Shown: positions 15,052 to 23,905 of the stretch, one piece after another
How the letters are laid out: each line of letters starts with the position of its first letter
Position numbering within the stretch: position 1 is the first letter of the stretch
Origin: Novosphingobium sp.
GTDB lineage: Bacteria; Pseudomonadota; Alphaproteobacteria; Sphingomonadales; Sphingomonadaceae
Assembly (NCBI GenBank): GCA_024236215.1
Contig: JACKKX010000004.1
Coordinates: 1-64,000, forward strand
Reading direction: 5' to 3'
Length of the DNA stretch: 64,000 nt
Notes under the pieces: model-generated
The model's input: the letters and a program-made list of their open reading frames with translations, nothing else
Database searches by the model: none
What the model was told of the DNA's origin: nothing
Position numbers and translations under genes: made by a program

Positions 15052-16439
15052 CCACCATGACCGTGACCAGCTCAAACCACCGCGCCCTCGCCCAGGAGGC
15101 CGAAGATTTCTTCGCCGCCAACCCCGATGTCGATGCGATCGACATCATCTTCACCAACATCTGCGGAGTGCCGCGCGGCAAGCGGCTGCGTCAGCACGAG
15201 GTCAAGGCGGTCTACCAGAGCGGCCGGTTCCTCCCCGGATCGGTGCTGGTGGTGGACATCACCGGGCGTGACTGCGAGGAAACCGGGCTGGTCTGGGAGG
15301 ATGGCGACGCCGATCGCTATGTCTATCCCGTGCCCGGCACGCTGGTCCGCGCGCCCTGGCTGGGCGAAAACCATGCCCAGTTCCTGACCAGCTTCTACGA
15401 GCTGGACGGTACGCCCAACGATCTCGACCCGCGCCACGTGCTGGGCCGGGTGATCGATGGGCTGGCCGAGCAAGGGCTGACACCGGTGGTCGCGGTCGAG
15501 CTGGAATTCTATCTCTGCGATCTTGAAGACGGAAAGCCGGTTCCGGCCCGCGGAATGGTCACCGGCCACCGGTCGAGCGATATCCAGGTCTATGGCCTGC
15601 GCGAAATGGAGGATCTCCAGCCCTTCTTCGACGATCTCTACGCCGCCTGCGACGAACAGGGTCTGCCGCTGGAAAGCGGAATTTCCGAGTATGCGCCGGG
15701 CCAGTTCGAGTTCACGCTGCGCCACAAGCCCGACGCGCTGCGCGCCACCGACGATGCGATCATGTACAAGCGGCTGGTCAAGGGCGTTGCGGTTGCCCAC
15801 GGGCTTGAGGCGACCTTCATGGCCAAGCCCTTCGCCGAAAGCGCCGGTTCGGGCATGCACCTGCACATCTCGATGGCCGACAAGGATGGCAACAACGCCT
15901 TTGCCAGCGAGGATCCCGAGGGCACACCTCTGCTGCGCCACGCGATCGGGGGGATGAAGGCGCTGCTGGCCGAATCGATGGCGATCTTTGCCCCCAACGC
16001 CAATTCGTTCCGCCGCTTCAAGGCCAATTCCTATGCCCCCGTCGCGGCGACCTGGGGGGTCAACAACCGCACGGTTTCGCTGCGCATTCCGGCCGGTTCG
16101 CCCGCCTCGCGCCATGTCGAACACCGCATCTGCGGGGCCGATGCCAACCCCTATCTGGCAGTGGCGGCGGTGCTTGCAGCGATGCTCCACGGGATTCGCG
16201 GGCAAATCGATCCCGGCCCGGCGGTAGTGGGCAACGGCTACGAAGCCGAAGGCGCCGACATCCGTTTGCCCAACCACTGGGCCGCCGCGATCGAGGCGTT
16301 CGAGAATTCCGAGCTGATGAAGCGCTATCTGGGCGATCGGTTCGTGAAGCACTTTTCGACCGTCAAGGGCGTGGAAATGGCCCGCTTCATGGCCGAGGTG
16401 ACCCAGCTCGACTATGACTGGTACCTGCGCAACGCCTGA
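15048..16439 (+). CDS. Gamma-glutamylpolyamine synthetase-like glutamine synthetase family protein (copy 2)
   Basis: A 463-residue second ligase of the same family as 11086-12435: IDIIFTNICGVPRGKRLRQ, VAVELEFYLCDL, SGISEYAPGQFEFTL, GMHLHISMADKDG, PNANSFRRFKANSYAP and HRICGADANPYLAVAA. It differs from copy 1 at the substrate side: the first half has extra acidic stretches (DCEETGLVWEDGDADRY), and RFKANSYAP replaces RMRPDTAAP. The two copies therefore probably take different amines rather than being simple duplicates. It overlaps the aminotransferase by ATGA and closes the operon. Confidence 0.85.
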   Translation: MTTMTVTSSNHRALAQEAEDFFAANPDVDAIDIIFTNICGVPRGKRLRQHEVKAVYQSGRFLPGSVLVVDITGRDCEETGLVWEDGDADRYVYPVPGTLVRAPWLGENHAQFLTSFYELDGTPNDLDPRHVLGRVIDGLAEQGLTPVVAVELEFYLCDLEDGKPVPARGMVTGHRSSDIQVYGLREMEDLQPFFDDLYAACDEQGLPLESGISEYAPGQFEFTLRHKPDALRATDDAIMYKRLVKGVAVAHGLEATFMAKPFAESAGSGMHLHISMADKDGNNAFASEDPEGTPLLRHAIGGMKALLAESMAIFAPNANSFRRFKANSYAPVAATWGVNNRTVSLRIPAGSPASRHVEHRICGADANPYLAVAAVLAAMLHGIRGQIDPGPAVVGNGYEAEGADIRLPNHWAAAIEAFENSELMKRYLGDRFVKHFSTVKGVEMARFMAEVTQLDYDWYLRNA

Positions 16440-16482
16440 TCGCGCGTGGCGGGTTGAAGGATCGCCGGTCTTGTAGCAACCT

Positions 16483-16507
16483 CTCTCCCGGGTTTTGAGA
16501 GGGAGAG
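16483..16507 (+). promoter_or_regulatory. Hairpin covering the DUF2189 ribosome-binding site
   Basis: CTCTCCC (16483-16489) pairs with GGGAGAG (16501-16507) around an 11-nt loop. The 3' arm is the Shine-Dalgarno of the gene starting at 16513, so folding would hide it. It may also be a weak end-of-operon structure. Seen in sequence; function inferred. Confidence 0.3.
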
Positions 16508-16512
16508 GCGCA

Positions 16513-17295
16513 ATGGCGGCACAAGGCCAGTCTCAGATCATTCCGGTCGCGATCGCGCGCGACCTGGTGCTGGGCGATCTGCGCCGGGCGCTCGGCGCGG
16601 GTTGGCGCGATTTCGCGAAATGCCCCGGTTATGGGTTGTTCTTCGGCTCGATCTTCGTCGCCTCGGGGATTTTCCTCTACCTGGCCTTGTTTCGCTGGAA
16701 CGAGGCGGAATGGCTGATTCCCGCCGCTGCGGGTTTTCCGCTGCTGGCGCCCTTCGTCGCGGTCGGGCTCTACGAGGTCAGCCGCCGGCGCGAGGCAGGA
16801 TTGCCGGTCACCTGGGGCGCGGTGCTGGGCGCGGTGCGCGGGCGCGGCGACGATCAGCTGCTGATGATGGGCGGGTTCGTGTTCGTGGGCTTCACTTTCT
16901 GGATGATCCTGGCCCACGGCATCTTCGCGATCTTCATGGCCGAATCGGGCGTCGGCAGCGAATCGCTGGCCCTGTTCACCACCTGGTCGGGGATCTTGAT
17001 GCTGCTGGTCGGCACGGTGATCGGGGCGCTGGTGGCGCTGGTGTTCTATGCGGTGACGGTGATCAGCCTGCCGATGCTGGTCGATCGCGATGTCGATTTC
17101 CTCACCGCGATCATCGTCAGTCTGGCTTCGATCCGCGCCAATGGCTTCGTGCTGGTGGCCTGGGCGGCGGTGATCGCCATCCTGCTGTTCGTGGCGATGC
17201 TGCCGTTCTTCCTGGGTCTGCTGGTGGTGCTGCCGGTGCTGGGCCATGCCACCTGGCACCTCTATCGCCGGGTGATCGCGGAACCCGCGGCCTGA
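16513..17295 (+). CDS. DUF2189 family inner-membrane protein
   Basis: A 260-residue polytopic membrane protein of the DUF2189 family. The N-terminal RDLVLGDLRRALGAGWRDFAKCP motif is typical, followed by about six membrane segments arranged in pairs, with the family block FYAVTVISLPMLVDRDVDFLTAI between segments 4 and 5. Function is unknown; the fold belongs to a broad group of small integral membrane proteins. ATG 16513 has a GGGAGAGG ribosome site. It is 73 bases after the ligase operon and convergent with the LysR gene (3 bases apart), so it may be read through from the polyamine operon, but nothing shows a role there. Confidence 0.8.
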   Translation: MAAQGQSQIIPVAIARDLVLGDLRRALGAGWRDFAKCPGYGLFFGSIFVASGIFLYLALFRWNEAEWLIPAAAGFPLLAPFVAVGLYEVSRRREAGLPVTWGAVLGAVRGRGDDQLLMMGGFVFVGFTFWMILAHGIFAIFMAESGVGSESLALFTTWSGILMLLVGTVIGALVALVFYAVTVISLPMLVDRDVDFLTAIIVSLASIRANGFVLVAWAAVIAILLFVAMLPFFLGLLVVLPVLGHATWHLYRRVIAEPAA

Positions 17296-17298
17296 TCC

Positions 17299-18195
17299 TT
17301 ACCGGCGGTGCTGGTGCACCGTTTCCATGAACAGCGCGGCCGGCTCGCTGTGGCGGGTGAGGCGGCGCCAGGCCATGCCGATATCCACCGTGGGCAGGCT
17401 TTCGCGGGTGCGCTTGGCGACGATCCGGTCGCCATCGAGGCTCCACGGGCGATAGACCAGATCGGGCAGCAGGGTGATCCCGGCACCAGTGCCGACCAGG
17501 CTGCGCACCCCTTCCATGCTGCTGGTGCGCCAGGCGACGCGCGGCGGATGATCGAACTTTGACCAGATCCCGTCGATCAGCCCCTCCAGCTCGTCGAGCG
17601 CCAGCGCCACCAGTGCCTCGTTCTCAAGGTCGGCCAGGCTCAGCCCATCGACATCGGACAGCGGATGGCCCGGCGCCATCCAGGCGCGGCATTCGCTGCG
17701 CAGCAGCACCTCGTGGTCGATTGCGGCGCGCTGTTCGAGGTTGGAGACGATCAGCAGCGCCAGATCGAGCTCCCCCCCGACCAGCATGTGTTCGACATAG
17801 GCGCGCTTGTCCTCGACCAGCGCGATCTCGATCCGGGGGAACAGCCGCTGAAAGCGCGAGACCAGGTCGGAAAGGAAATAGCCGGTGACCACCGGGGTCA
17901 CCCCGATCCGCACCTTGCCCTCGGTCTGGTCCTGTTCGCGGCCCACCCCGCCCGCCATGTCGGCCACGGCATCGATGATCGAACGGGCGTGGCGCAGGAA
18001 CTGCTGCCCTTCGCGGGTCAGCGTCACCCCCTTGGCGTGGCGGTGAAACAGGCTGACCCCGGTTTCCAGCTCAAGCGTGCGCACTGCGTCGGTCACCGCG
18101 CTTTGGGAAATGCCCACCGCGCTGGCCCCGCCCGAGACCGAGCGCGCCTCCGCCACGGCGATAAAATAGCGAATCTGGCGAAAAGTGATGTTCAT
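17299..18195 (-). CDS. LysR-type transcriptional regulator of the polyamine locus
   Basis: A 298-residue LysR protein: winged helix-turn-helix at residues 1-60 (MNITFRQIRYFIAVAEARSV, SQSAVTDAVRTLELETGVSLF) and an effector domain with RIGVTPVVTGYFLSDLVSRF and a C-terminal TGAGITLLPDLVY block. I start at ATG 18195 because the DNA-binding domain begins there; upstream in-frame codons belong to the promoter gap. It is divergent from the Pot-type importer genes. A TCG-N7-CGA dyad overlaps its own start codon, which suggests autorepression, and two further copies stand before the porin/aminotransferase pair and before the aldehyde dehydrogenase gene. The inducer is probably putrescine or an intermediate (inference). 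Confidence 0.88.
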   Translation of the reverse strand: MNITFRQIRYFIAVAEARSVSGGASAVGISQSAVTDAVRTLELETGVSLFHRHAKGVTLTREGQQFLRHARSIIDAVADMAGGVGREQDQTEGKVRIGVTPVVTGYFLSDLVSRFQRLFPRIEIALVEDKRAYVEHMLVGGELDLALLIVSNLEQRAAIDHEVLLRSECRAWMAPGHPLSDVDGLSLADLENEALVALALDELEGLIDGIWSKFDHPPRVAWRTSSMEGVRSLVGTGAGITLLPDLVYRPWSLDGDRIVAKRTRESLPTVDIGMAWRRLTRHSEPAALFMETVHQHRR

Positions 18196-18209
18196 CGGTT
18201 TTTTCGATA
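18193..18209. promoter_or_regulatory. Predicted LysR operator, copy 2
   Basis: CATCG (18193-18197), seven bases of mostly T, and CGATA (18205-18209). Same spacing and orientation as the other two copies; ATCGG and CGATA are shared by all three. The left arm covers the LysR start codon on the minus strand and the site lies 131 bases before the importer's first ATG. A CATAAT at 18222-18227 could be a -10 for the rightward promoter. Confidence 0.55.
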
Positions 18210-18340
18210 CCTCTCGGATTGCATAATCTACTGGCATCGCGCGCGATAGAGGGCATTCTTGCCGCTTCGATGCTTGCAGCCGCGCCAAAGCGGGCTAGCA
18301 TTCCTGCCAGAAGCAACACCAACTACGGGGACTTGGGCAC

Positions 18341-19453
18341 ATGACGAACTTCGCCAACCAGCGTGGAATGAAACTTGGCCGCCGCTCGCTCTTGCAGGCG
18401 CTGGGCGTTGCGGCCGTGGGGATCAGCTTTGGCGGGCTGGCCGCATGCTCGAAGGGCGGCGACGGCAAGATCGGCTCCACCGGCGAAGAGCCCAAGCTCA
18501 ACTTCTACAACTGGGATACCTACATCGGCGAAACCACCCTGGCGGATTTCAAGGGCGCCAGCGGGATCGACGTGAATATGAGCCTGTTCGCCACCAATGA
18601 CGAACTGTTCGCCAAGCTGCGCGCGGGCAATCCGGGGTTCGACGTGATCGTGCCATCGAACGATTTCGTCGAGCGGATGATCCAGTCCGACCTGATCCTT
18701 CCGCTCGACCACGATCAGATCCCCAACATGAAGAACATCGACCCGACCTTCATCGACGTCGCCTATGATCCGGGCCGCAAGTATTCGATGCCCTATACCT
18801 GGCTGACGCTGGGGATCGGCTATCGCAAGAGCAAGGTGAAGGCCCGGCCCGACAGCTGGAAGGTGCTGTTCGATTCGGATGAGTACAAGGGCCGGATCGC
18901 CCTGCTGTCGGAGGCTGGCGACGTGATCCGCCTGGGTGCCAAGTACCTTGGCAAGTCGGTCAACGGCCTGACCGAGGCCGATATCAAGCAGGTTGAGGCG
19001 ATGCTGATCAAGCAGAAGCCCAACATCAAGGCTTTCCACGAAGACAACGGGCAGGATCTGCTACTTTCGGGCGAGGTCGATCTGGTGCTCGAATACAACG
19101 GCGACATCGCCCAGGTGATGACCGAGGACGACGATATCGACTTCGTCCTGCCCAAGGAGGGCAGCCAGCTCAATTCCGATACGCTGTGCATTCCCAAGGG
19201 CGCGCCGCGGCCCAAGAACGCCCATGCCTTCATCAACTATCTGCTCGATGCGGAAGTCGGCAAGAAGATCACAGAGACGATTCTCTATCCCACGCCGAAC
19301 GCCGCCGCCAAGGCGCTGATGCCCGACAGCTACAAGAACAATCCGGTGATCTTCCCGCCGGCCGACCTGCTCGCCAAGTGCGAATACGCGGCCTACAACG
19401 AGAAGCTCCAGCCGCTCTACGAAGACGCCTTCACCCGCATCCGCGCGGCCTGA
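18341..19453 (+). CDS. potF: Putrescine/spermidine-binding lipoprotein of a Pot-type ABC importer
   Basis: A 370-residue substrate-binding protein. The N-terminus carries a twin-arginine-like GRRSLLQ followed by a hydrophobic stretch and a LAAC lipobox, so it is probably a lipoprotein exported folded or by Sec. The mature region has LNFYNWDTYIGETTLADF, the standard opening of PotD/PotF, then DVIVPSNDFVERMI and a C-terminal VDLVLEYNGDIAQV. These bind putrescine or spermidine in a cleft lined by Trp and Asp residues; which polyamine cannot be decided here. First gene of a four-gene import operon. The symbol is given by family; PotD remains possible. Confidence 0.88.
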   Translation: MTNFANQRGMKLGRRSLLQALGVAAVGISFGGLAACSKGGDGKIGSTGEEPKLNFYNWDTYIGETTLADFKGASGIDVNMSLFATNDELFAKLRAGNPGFDVIVPSNDFVERMIQSDLILPLDHDQIPNMKNIDPTFIDVAYDPGRKYSMPYTWLTLGIGYRKSKVKARPDSWKVLFDSDEYKGRIALLSEAGDVIRLGAKYLGKSVNGLTEADIKQVEAMLIKQKPNIKAFHEDNGQDLLLSGEVDLVLEYNGDIAQVMTEDDDIDFVLPKEGSQLNSDTLCIPKGAPRPKNAHAFINYLLDAEVGKKITETILYPTPNAAAKALMPDSYKNNPVIFPPADLLAKCEYAAYNEKLQPLYEDAFTRIRAA

Positions 19454-19488
19454 AACCGTAGCTGAGCCCTTCGGGTCGGGGAGCAACG

Positions 19489-20391
19489 ATGGAGGACTGG
19501 AAAAGAAGCCGGGCACTGTTTGCCGCCGTCGCCACGGCGCCGCTGACCTGGCTCACGCTGTTCTTCATCATCCCCATGGGGGTGATCTGGCTCTACAGCT
19601 TCGGCACCAACGCGGGACTGACCGAAATCGAGATTTCTGGCACCCTCGCCAACTACAAGAAGGCGCTCGAGCCTCTCTATCTGGGCATCTTTGCCAAATC
19701 GCTGGTGGTAGCCGGGATCACCACCGCGATTTGCCTGGTGGTGGGGTTTCCGGTTGCCCTGGCGATCGTTTTCGCCAGCGACAAGTGGAAACCCTGGCTG
19801 CTGCTGGGGATCATGCTGCCGTTCTGGACCAATCTTCTGATCCGCACCTATGCCCTGATGGCGGTGCTCAGGACCGAGGGCTATGCCAATCAGGCAATCG
19901 GCTGGCTGCATGACCGGTTCGGAGGACTGTTGACGCTGGTCGGCCTCCCCGCCCCCGGCGCGTACGAGCCGCTGCACCTGCTCTACAACAATTTCGCGGT
20001 GGTGCTGGGGCTGGTCTATGTCCACCTGCCCTTCATGGTTCTGCCGCTCTATGCCGCGCTTGACCGGCTCGATCGCTCGCTGATCGAGGCCAGCCTCGAT
20101 CTGGGCGCGGGGCATTTGCGCACCCTGCTGCTGATCGTCGCCCCGCTGGCCGCGCCGGGGATCATCTCGGGGATCATCATCACCTTTGTCCCTGCGCTGG
20201 GTGCCTACCTCACCCCGGATCTGCTCGGCGGAACCGACAGCCAGATGATCGCCAACGTGATCGAACGCCAGTTCAAGCGCGCCAACAACTGGCCGTTCGG
20301 CGCGGCGCTTTCGTTCCTGCTGATGTATGCCACTTTCATCGCCATCGCCATCCAGGCGCTCAAGGCCAAACAGGCGGAGAAGCGCCGATGA
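19489..20391 (+). CDS. potH: Polyamine ABC importer permease 1
   Basis: A 300-residue inner-membrane permease of the PotB/PotH type with about six membrane segments (for example TWLTLFFIIPMGVIWLYSF at the start) and the cytoplasmic coupling loop EASLDLGAGHLRTLLLIVAPLAAPGI, the EAA motif that docks on the ATPase. GTYLTPDLLGGTDSQMI-like sequence (GAYLTPDLLGGTDSQMI here) is a strong marker of polyamine permeases. ATG 19489 follows GGGGAG. Its stop overlaps the second permease by ATGA. Confidence 0.9.
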   Translation: MEDWKRSRALFAAVATAPLTWLTLFFIIPMGVIWLYSFGTNAGLTEIEISGTLANYKKALEPLYLGIFAKSLVVAGITTAICLVVGFPVALAIVFASDKWKPWLLLGIMLPFWTNLLIRTYALMAVLRTEGYANQAIGWLHDRFGGLLTLVGLPAPGAYEPLHLLYNNFAVVLGLVYVHLPFMVLPLYAALDRLDRSLIEASLDLGAGHLRTLLLIVAPLAAPGIISGIIITFVPALGAYLTPDLLGGTDSQMIANVIERQFKRANNWPFGAALSFLLMYATFIAIAIQALKAKQAEKRR

Positions 20392-21236
20392 AACTGCTTG
20401 GCAAGCGCGCGCCGGTCGCCCCGCTCGAATATACCCGCCGCTGGTCGATGCGGATCTGGGTCGGGCTGGTGTTGCTGTTCCTCTATACCCCGCTGATTAC
20501 GCTGGTGGCGTTCAGCTTCAACGACAGTCGCCGCAACATCGTCTGGCGCGGGTTCACCACCAAGTATTACGAAAAGGCGCTGCACAACTCGAGCCTGATG
20601 GAAGCGCTGACCAACTCGATCACCATCGCCGCCCTGGCTACCGTGGTCAGCGTGGTGCTGGGGGCGCTGGCGGCGGTGCTGCTGTGGCGGTTCCGCTTTC
20701 CCACCAAGGCCGGCTGGGAAGGCGCGATGGCCCTGCCGATCGTGGTGCCCGAGATCTGCATGGGCGTTGCCATGCTGGCCTTCTTCGCCAGGCTCGACCT
20801 GCCGCAGGATCTGCCCTGGCCGTTCGATCTGTCGCAGATCACCATCGCCCACATCACCTTCTGTTTCCCCTTCGTGGCGATGGTGGTGCGATCGCGCCTC
20901 GCCAGCTTCAACCGCGAGGAAGAGGAAGCAGCCAAGGACCTGGGCGCGAGCGAATGGCAGGCGTTCCGCGATGTGCTGCTGCCGCACATGAAACCGGGGC
21001 TGATCGCCGGGGCCTTGCTGGCCTTTACCCTCAGCCTCGACGATTTCGTCATCACCTTCTTCACCTCGGGCCCGAACACCGTGACCTTCCCGGTCAAGGT
21101 CTATTCGATGGTCCGCTTCTCGGTCACGCCCGAGGTCAACGCCGCATCGGCGCTGGTCATCGCGCTGACCGTCCTGCTCACCACGATCGCGCTCAAGCTG
21201 CAAAGCCGCATGGGCACGATCGCGCAAGGTCACTGA
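20388..21236 (+). CDS. potI: Polyamine ABC importer permease 2
   Basis: A 282-residue permease of the PotC/PotI type. It has the N-terminal segment VGLVLLFLYTPLITLVAFSF, FNDSRRN, about six membrane segments, and the EAA loop EEAAKDLGASEWQAFRDVLLP that contacts the ATPase. FTLSLDDFVITFFTSGPNT is a conserved block of this permease subfamily. It pairs with the preceding permease to form the translocation pore. ATGA overlap upstream, one base to the ATPase gene downstream, so the subunits are translationally coupled. Confidence 0.9.
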   Translation: MKLLGKRAPVAPLEYTRRWSMRIWVGLVLLFLYTPLITLVAFSFNDSRRNIVWRGFTTKYYEKALHNSSLMEALTNSITIAALATVVSVVLGALAAVLLWRFRFPTKAGWEGAMALPIVVPEICMGVAMLAFFARLDLPQDLPWPFDLSQITIAHITFCFPFVAMVVRSRLASFNREEEEAAKDLGASEWQAFRDVLLPHMKPGLIAGALLAFTLSLDDFVITFFTSGPNTVTFPVKVYSMVRFSVTPEVNAASALVIALTVLLTTIALKLQSRMGTIAQGH

Positions 21237-21237
21237 C

Positions 21238-22371
21238 ATGTCCGACAAGACCCCGATCATCTCGATCCGCAACGTCACCAAACGCTTCAAGGGTGCGCCC
21301 AGCGCGGCGGTAGACGATGTCAGCCTGGATATCATGCCGGGCGAATTTTTCGTCCTGCTCGGCCCCTCGGGCTGCGGCAAGACCACGCTGCTCAGGATGA
21401 TCGCCGGGTTCGAGATTCCCACCAGCGGACAGATCCTGATCGACGGGCAGGACATGGCCGATGTTCCGCCCAACAAGCGCCCGGTCAACATGGTGTTCCA
21501 GTCCTACGCGGTGTTCCCGCACATGACCGTGGCGCAGAACGTGGGCTACGGTCTCAAGATCGCCGGGATCGGCGCCGACGAGATCAGGAGCCGGGTTGCC
21601 GAGGCACTCGAACTGGTCAAGCTCGACGGGCTCGATGCGCGCATGCCCGATCAGCTTTCGGGCGGGCAGCGCCAGCGCGTCGCGCTGGCCCGCAGCCTGG
21701 TGATGCGCCCCAAGGTGCTGCTGCTCGACGAGCCGCTCTCCGCGCTCGATGCCAAGCTGCGCGCGCAGATGCAGTTCGAGCTGGCCGATCTGCAGGACAA
21801 GGTCGGGATCACCTTCATCACCGTCACCCACGATCAGGACGAGGCGCTGTCGATGGCCGGACGGATCGCGGTGATGAACAAGGGCGATGTCGCGCAGCTC
21901 GCGGCGCCGGCCGATCTCTACGAATATCCCGCCAACCGCTTCGTCGCCGATTTCGTCGGCTCGGTGAACATCTTCGAGGGCAAGCTGACCCTGGACGAGC
22001 CTGACAAGGCGGCGGTCGATTGCCCTGGCCTGGGCAAGGTCTGGCTCAACCACGGAGTAACCGGCGCGCACGGATCGAACGTCTGGGTCGCGCTTCGGCC
22101 CGAGAAGATCTACCTTCACGTCCCCGGCGAGGGCAAGGCGGTGCGCGCCGCCGCCGAAGATGCCCCCGAAGGGCACAATTTCGCCCGCGGCCAGATCAAG
22201 GGGATGAGCTATCTGGGCGATATCACGCTCTACGAAATCCAGCTCGATTGCGGCGCGATGATCCGCGTCTCGCGCCCCAACCTGTCGCGCCACGATCAGG
22301 AAGATTTCACCTGGGATGACCGCGTTTCGATGCATTGGCGCGCCGATAGCCCGGTGGTCCTGCTGAGCTGA
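21238..22371 (+). CDS. potG: Polyamine ABC importer ATP-binding subunit
   Basis: A 377-residue ABC ATPase. Walker A is GPSGCGKTT at 42-50; the signature LSGGQRQRVALARSL, Walker B VLLLDEPLSALD and the switch His in FITVTHDQDEA follow. The C-terminal third is a TOBE-type regulatory domain (WVALRPEKIYLHV, MSYLGDITLYEI), as in PotA/PotG/MalK ATPases. It energises import by the two permeases and the lipoprotein receptor encoded just upstream. The operon ends here: 102 bases and the third LysR operator separate it from the aldehyde dehydrogenase gene. Confidence 0.92.
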   Translation: MSDKTPIISIRNVTKRFKGAPSAAVDDVSLDIMPGEFFVLLGPSGCGKTTLLRMIAGFEIPTSGQILIDGQDMADVPPNKRPVNMVFQSYAVFPHMTVAQNVGYGLKIAGIGADEIRSRVAEALELVKLDGLDARMPDQLSGGQRQRVALARSLVMRPKVLLLDEPLSALDAKLRAQMQFELADLQDKVGITFITVTHDQDEALSMAGRIAVMNKGDVAQLAAPADLYEYPANRFVADFVGSVNIFEGKLTLDEPDKAAVDCPGLGKVWLNHGVTGAHGSNVWVALRPEKIYLHVPGEGKAVRAAAEDAPEGHNFARGQIKGMSYLGDITLYEIQLDCGAMIRVSRPNLSRHDQEDFTWDDRVSMHWRADSPVVLLS

Positions 22372-22373
22372 GG

Positions 22374-22390
22374 GATCGGCTTTTCCGATA
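22374..22390. promoter_or_regulatory. Predicted LysR operator, copy 3
   Basis: GATCG (22374-22378), seven bases, CGATA (22386-22390), starting three bases after the importer operon. It shares with copy 1 the longer context CGATAGCCAT-n-GC. It stands 83 bases before the aldehyde dehydrogenase ATG, suggesting that this gene has its own regulated promoter. A TAGGTT at 22436-22441 could be the -10, placing the dyad near -65. Confidence 0.6.
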
Positions 22391-22472
22391 GCCATCGCTT
22401 TCCATTTCGTATTTCACCCCATGCCGCGCCGCGCCTAGGTTGCGCGCCAGTTTCAACGCAGGAAAACCCATC

Positions 22473-23903
22473 ATGTTTGACAGTCGCGGCCAGTTCATCG
22501 GCGGCGTGGCGCTTGCCGGGGAAGAAGCCCCCGAAGCGGTATTCAATCCCGCCAGCGGTGAGGAAATCGCCCAGATCGCCAGCGCCAGCCGCACCCAGGC
22601 CGATGCCGCAGTGGCCGCGGCCGAGCGCGCCTTTGCAGTATGGTCGCGGATGCCGCCCAAGGAACGCTCGCTGCGCATGCTGCGTATCGCCGAGCGGATC
22701 GAGGAGCTGGCCGACGAATTCGCGCTGCTGGAAATGACCAATTGCGGCAAGCCGATCGGCACCGCCAAGGCGGTCGATGTCGGCAACACGGTTGACGTGT
22801 TCCGCTTTTTTGCCGGGGCCGCACGCACCGTGCCGGGGGTTCCGGCGGGCGAATACCGCCCCGGCTTCACCTCGATGCTGCGCCGCGATCCGCTGGGCGT
22901 GTGCGTGGGGATCGCGCCGTGGAACTATCCGCTGATGATGGCGGCGTGGAAGATCGCTCCGGTGATCGCCGCGGGCAACACCGTGGTGCTCAAGCCTTCG
23001 GAGCACACCCCGCTGAGCGCGCTCAGGCTGGCCGAGGTTTGCGCCGAATTCCTGCCCGAAGGGGTGGTCAACGTGGTTACCGGCAACGGCGCCAGCGTTG
23101 GCGCGCGGCTGGTGGCACATCCCCGGGTGCGGATGGTTTCGCTGACCGGCGATGTCGCCACCGGGCGCAAGATCCTCGAAGCGGTGGCCCCGACGATCAA
23201 GCGCACCCATTTCGAGCTGGGCGGCAAGGCCCCGGTGATCGTGTTGGCCGATGCCGACATTCCCGCTGCGGTCGAGGCGATAGCCGAGGGCGGCTATTAC
23301 AACGCCGGGCAGGATTGCACCGCGGCCTGCCGGGTCTATGCCCACGGCGCGATCCATGACCGGCTGGTGGCCGAACTGCAGCGCGCGATCGAGGCGATCG
23401 CGCTGGGCGATCCGGCCGAACCCGGCACCGCGCTCGGCCCGCTGATAACCGCCCGCCAGCGCGACCGGGTCGATGGCTTCGTTGCCCGCGCCCGCGCCGA
23501 TACTCCGGCCGAAGTGGTGACCGGCGGCTTCAGCCCCAACCGCCCCGGTTTCTTCTATGCCCCGACGCTGATCGCCGGCGCGCGCCACAGCGACGAGATC
23601 GTGCAGAAGGAGGTGTTCGGTCCGGTGGTTTCCGTCACCCGCTTTGACAGCGACGATCAGGCGCTCGAATGGGCCAACGATTGCGAATATGGCCTCGCCA
23701 GCTCGGTCTGGACCCAGGACGTGGGCAAGGCCAACATGTTCGCCTCGCGCCTTGAATACGGCGTTACCTGGATCAACACCCATTCGGTCAATGTCACCGA
23801 AATGCCCCACGGCGGGGTCAAGAGCTCGGGCTATGGGTCGGACCTTTCGGTCTATTGCCTTGAGCATTATATGACCACCAGGCACGTGATGATGAAGCAC
23901 TGA
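22473..23903 (+). CDS. Gamma-aminobutyraldehyde-type NAD(P) aldehyde dehydrogenase
   Basis: A 476-residue ALDH-superfamily enzyme. Landmarks: [35 protein letters not shown] for the cofactor, [11 protein letters not shown] with the general-base Glu, and [14 protein letters not shown] with the nucleophilic Cys, then [13 protein letters not shown]. The GQDCTAACR context is typical of aminobutyraldehyde dehydrogenases (PatD) rather than succinate-semialdehyde enzymes. It should oxidise 4-aminobutanal from the putrescine transaminase, or gamma-glutamyl-aminobutanal from the PuuB-like oxidase. ATG 22473 has an AGGAAA site; an in-frame TTG at 22440 lacks one. The PuuD-like gene starts 2 bases after the stop. 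Confidence 0.88.
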   Translation: MFDSRGQFIGGVALAGEEAPEAVFNPASGEEIAQIASASRTQADAAVAAAERAFAVWSRMPPKERSLRMLRIAERIEELADEFALLEMTNCGKPIGTAKAVDVGNTVDVFRFFAGAARTVPGVPAGEYRPGFTSMLRRDPLGVCVGIAPWNYPLMMAAWKIAPVIAAGNTVVLKPSEHTPLSALRLAEVCAEFLPEGVVNVVTGNGASVGARLVAHPRVRMVSLTGDVATGRKILEAVAPTIKRTHFELGGKAPVIVLADADIPAAVEAIAEGGYYNAGQDCTAACRVYAHGAIHDRLVAELQRAIEAIALGDPAEPGTALGPLITARQRDRVDGFVARARADTPAEVVTGGFSPNRPGFFYAPTLIAGARHSDEIVQKEVFGPVVSVTRFDSDDQALEWANDCEYGLASSVWTQDVGKANMFASRLEYGVTWINTHSVNVTEMPHGGVKSSGYGSDLSVYCLEHYMTTRHVMMKH

Positions 23904-23905
23904 GC

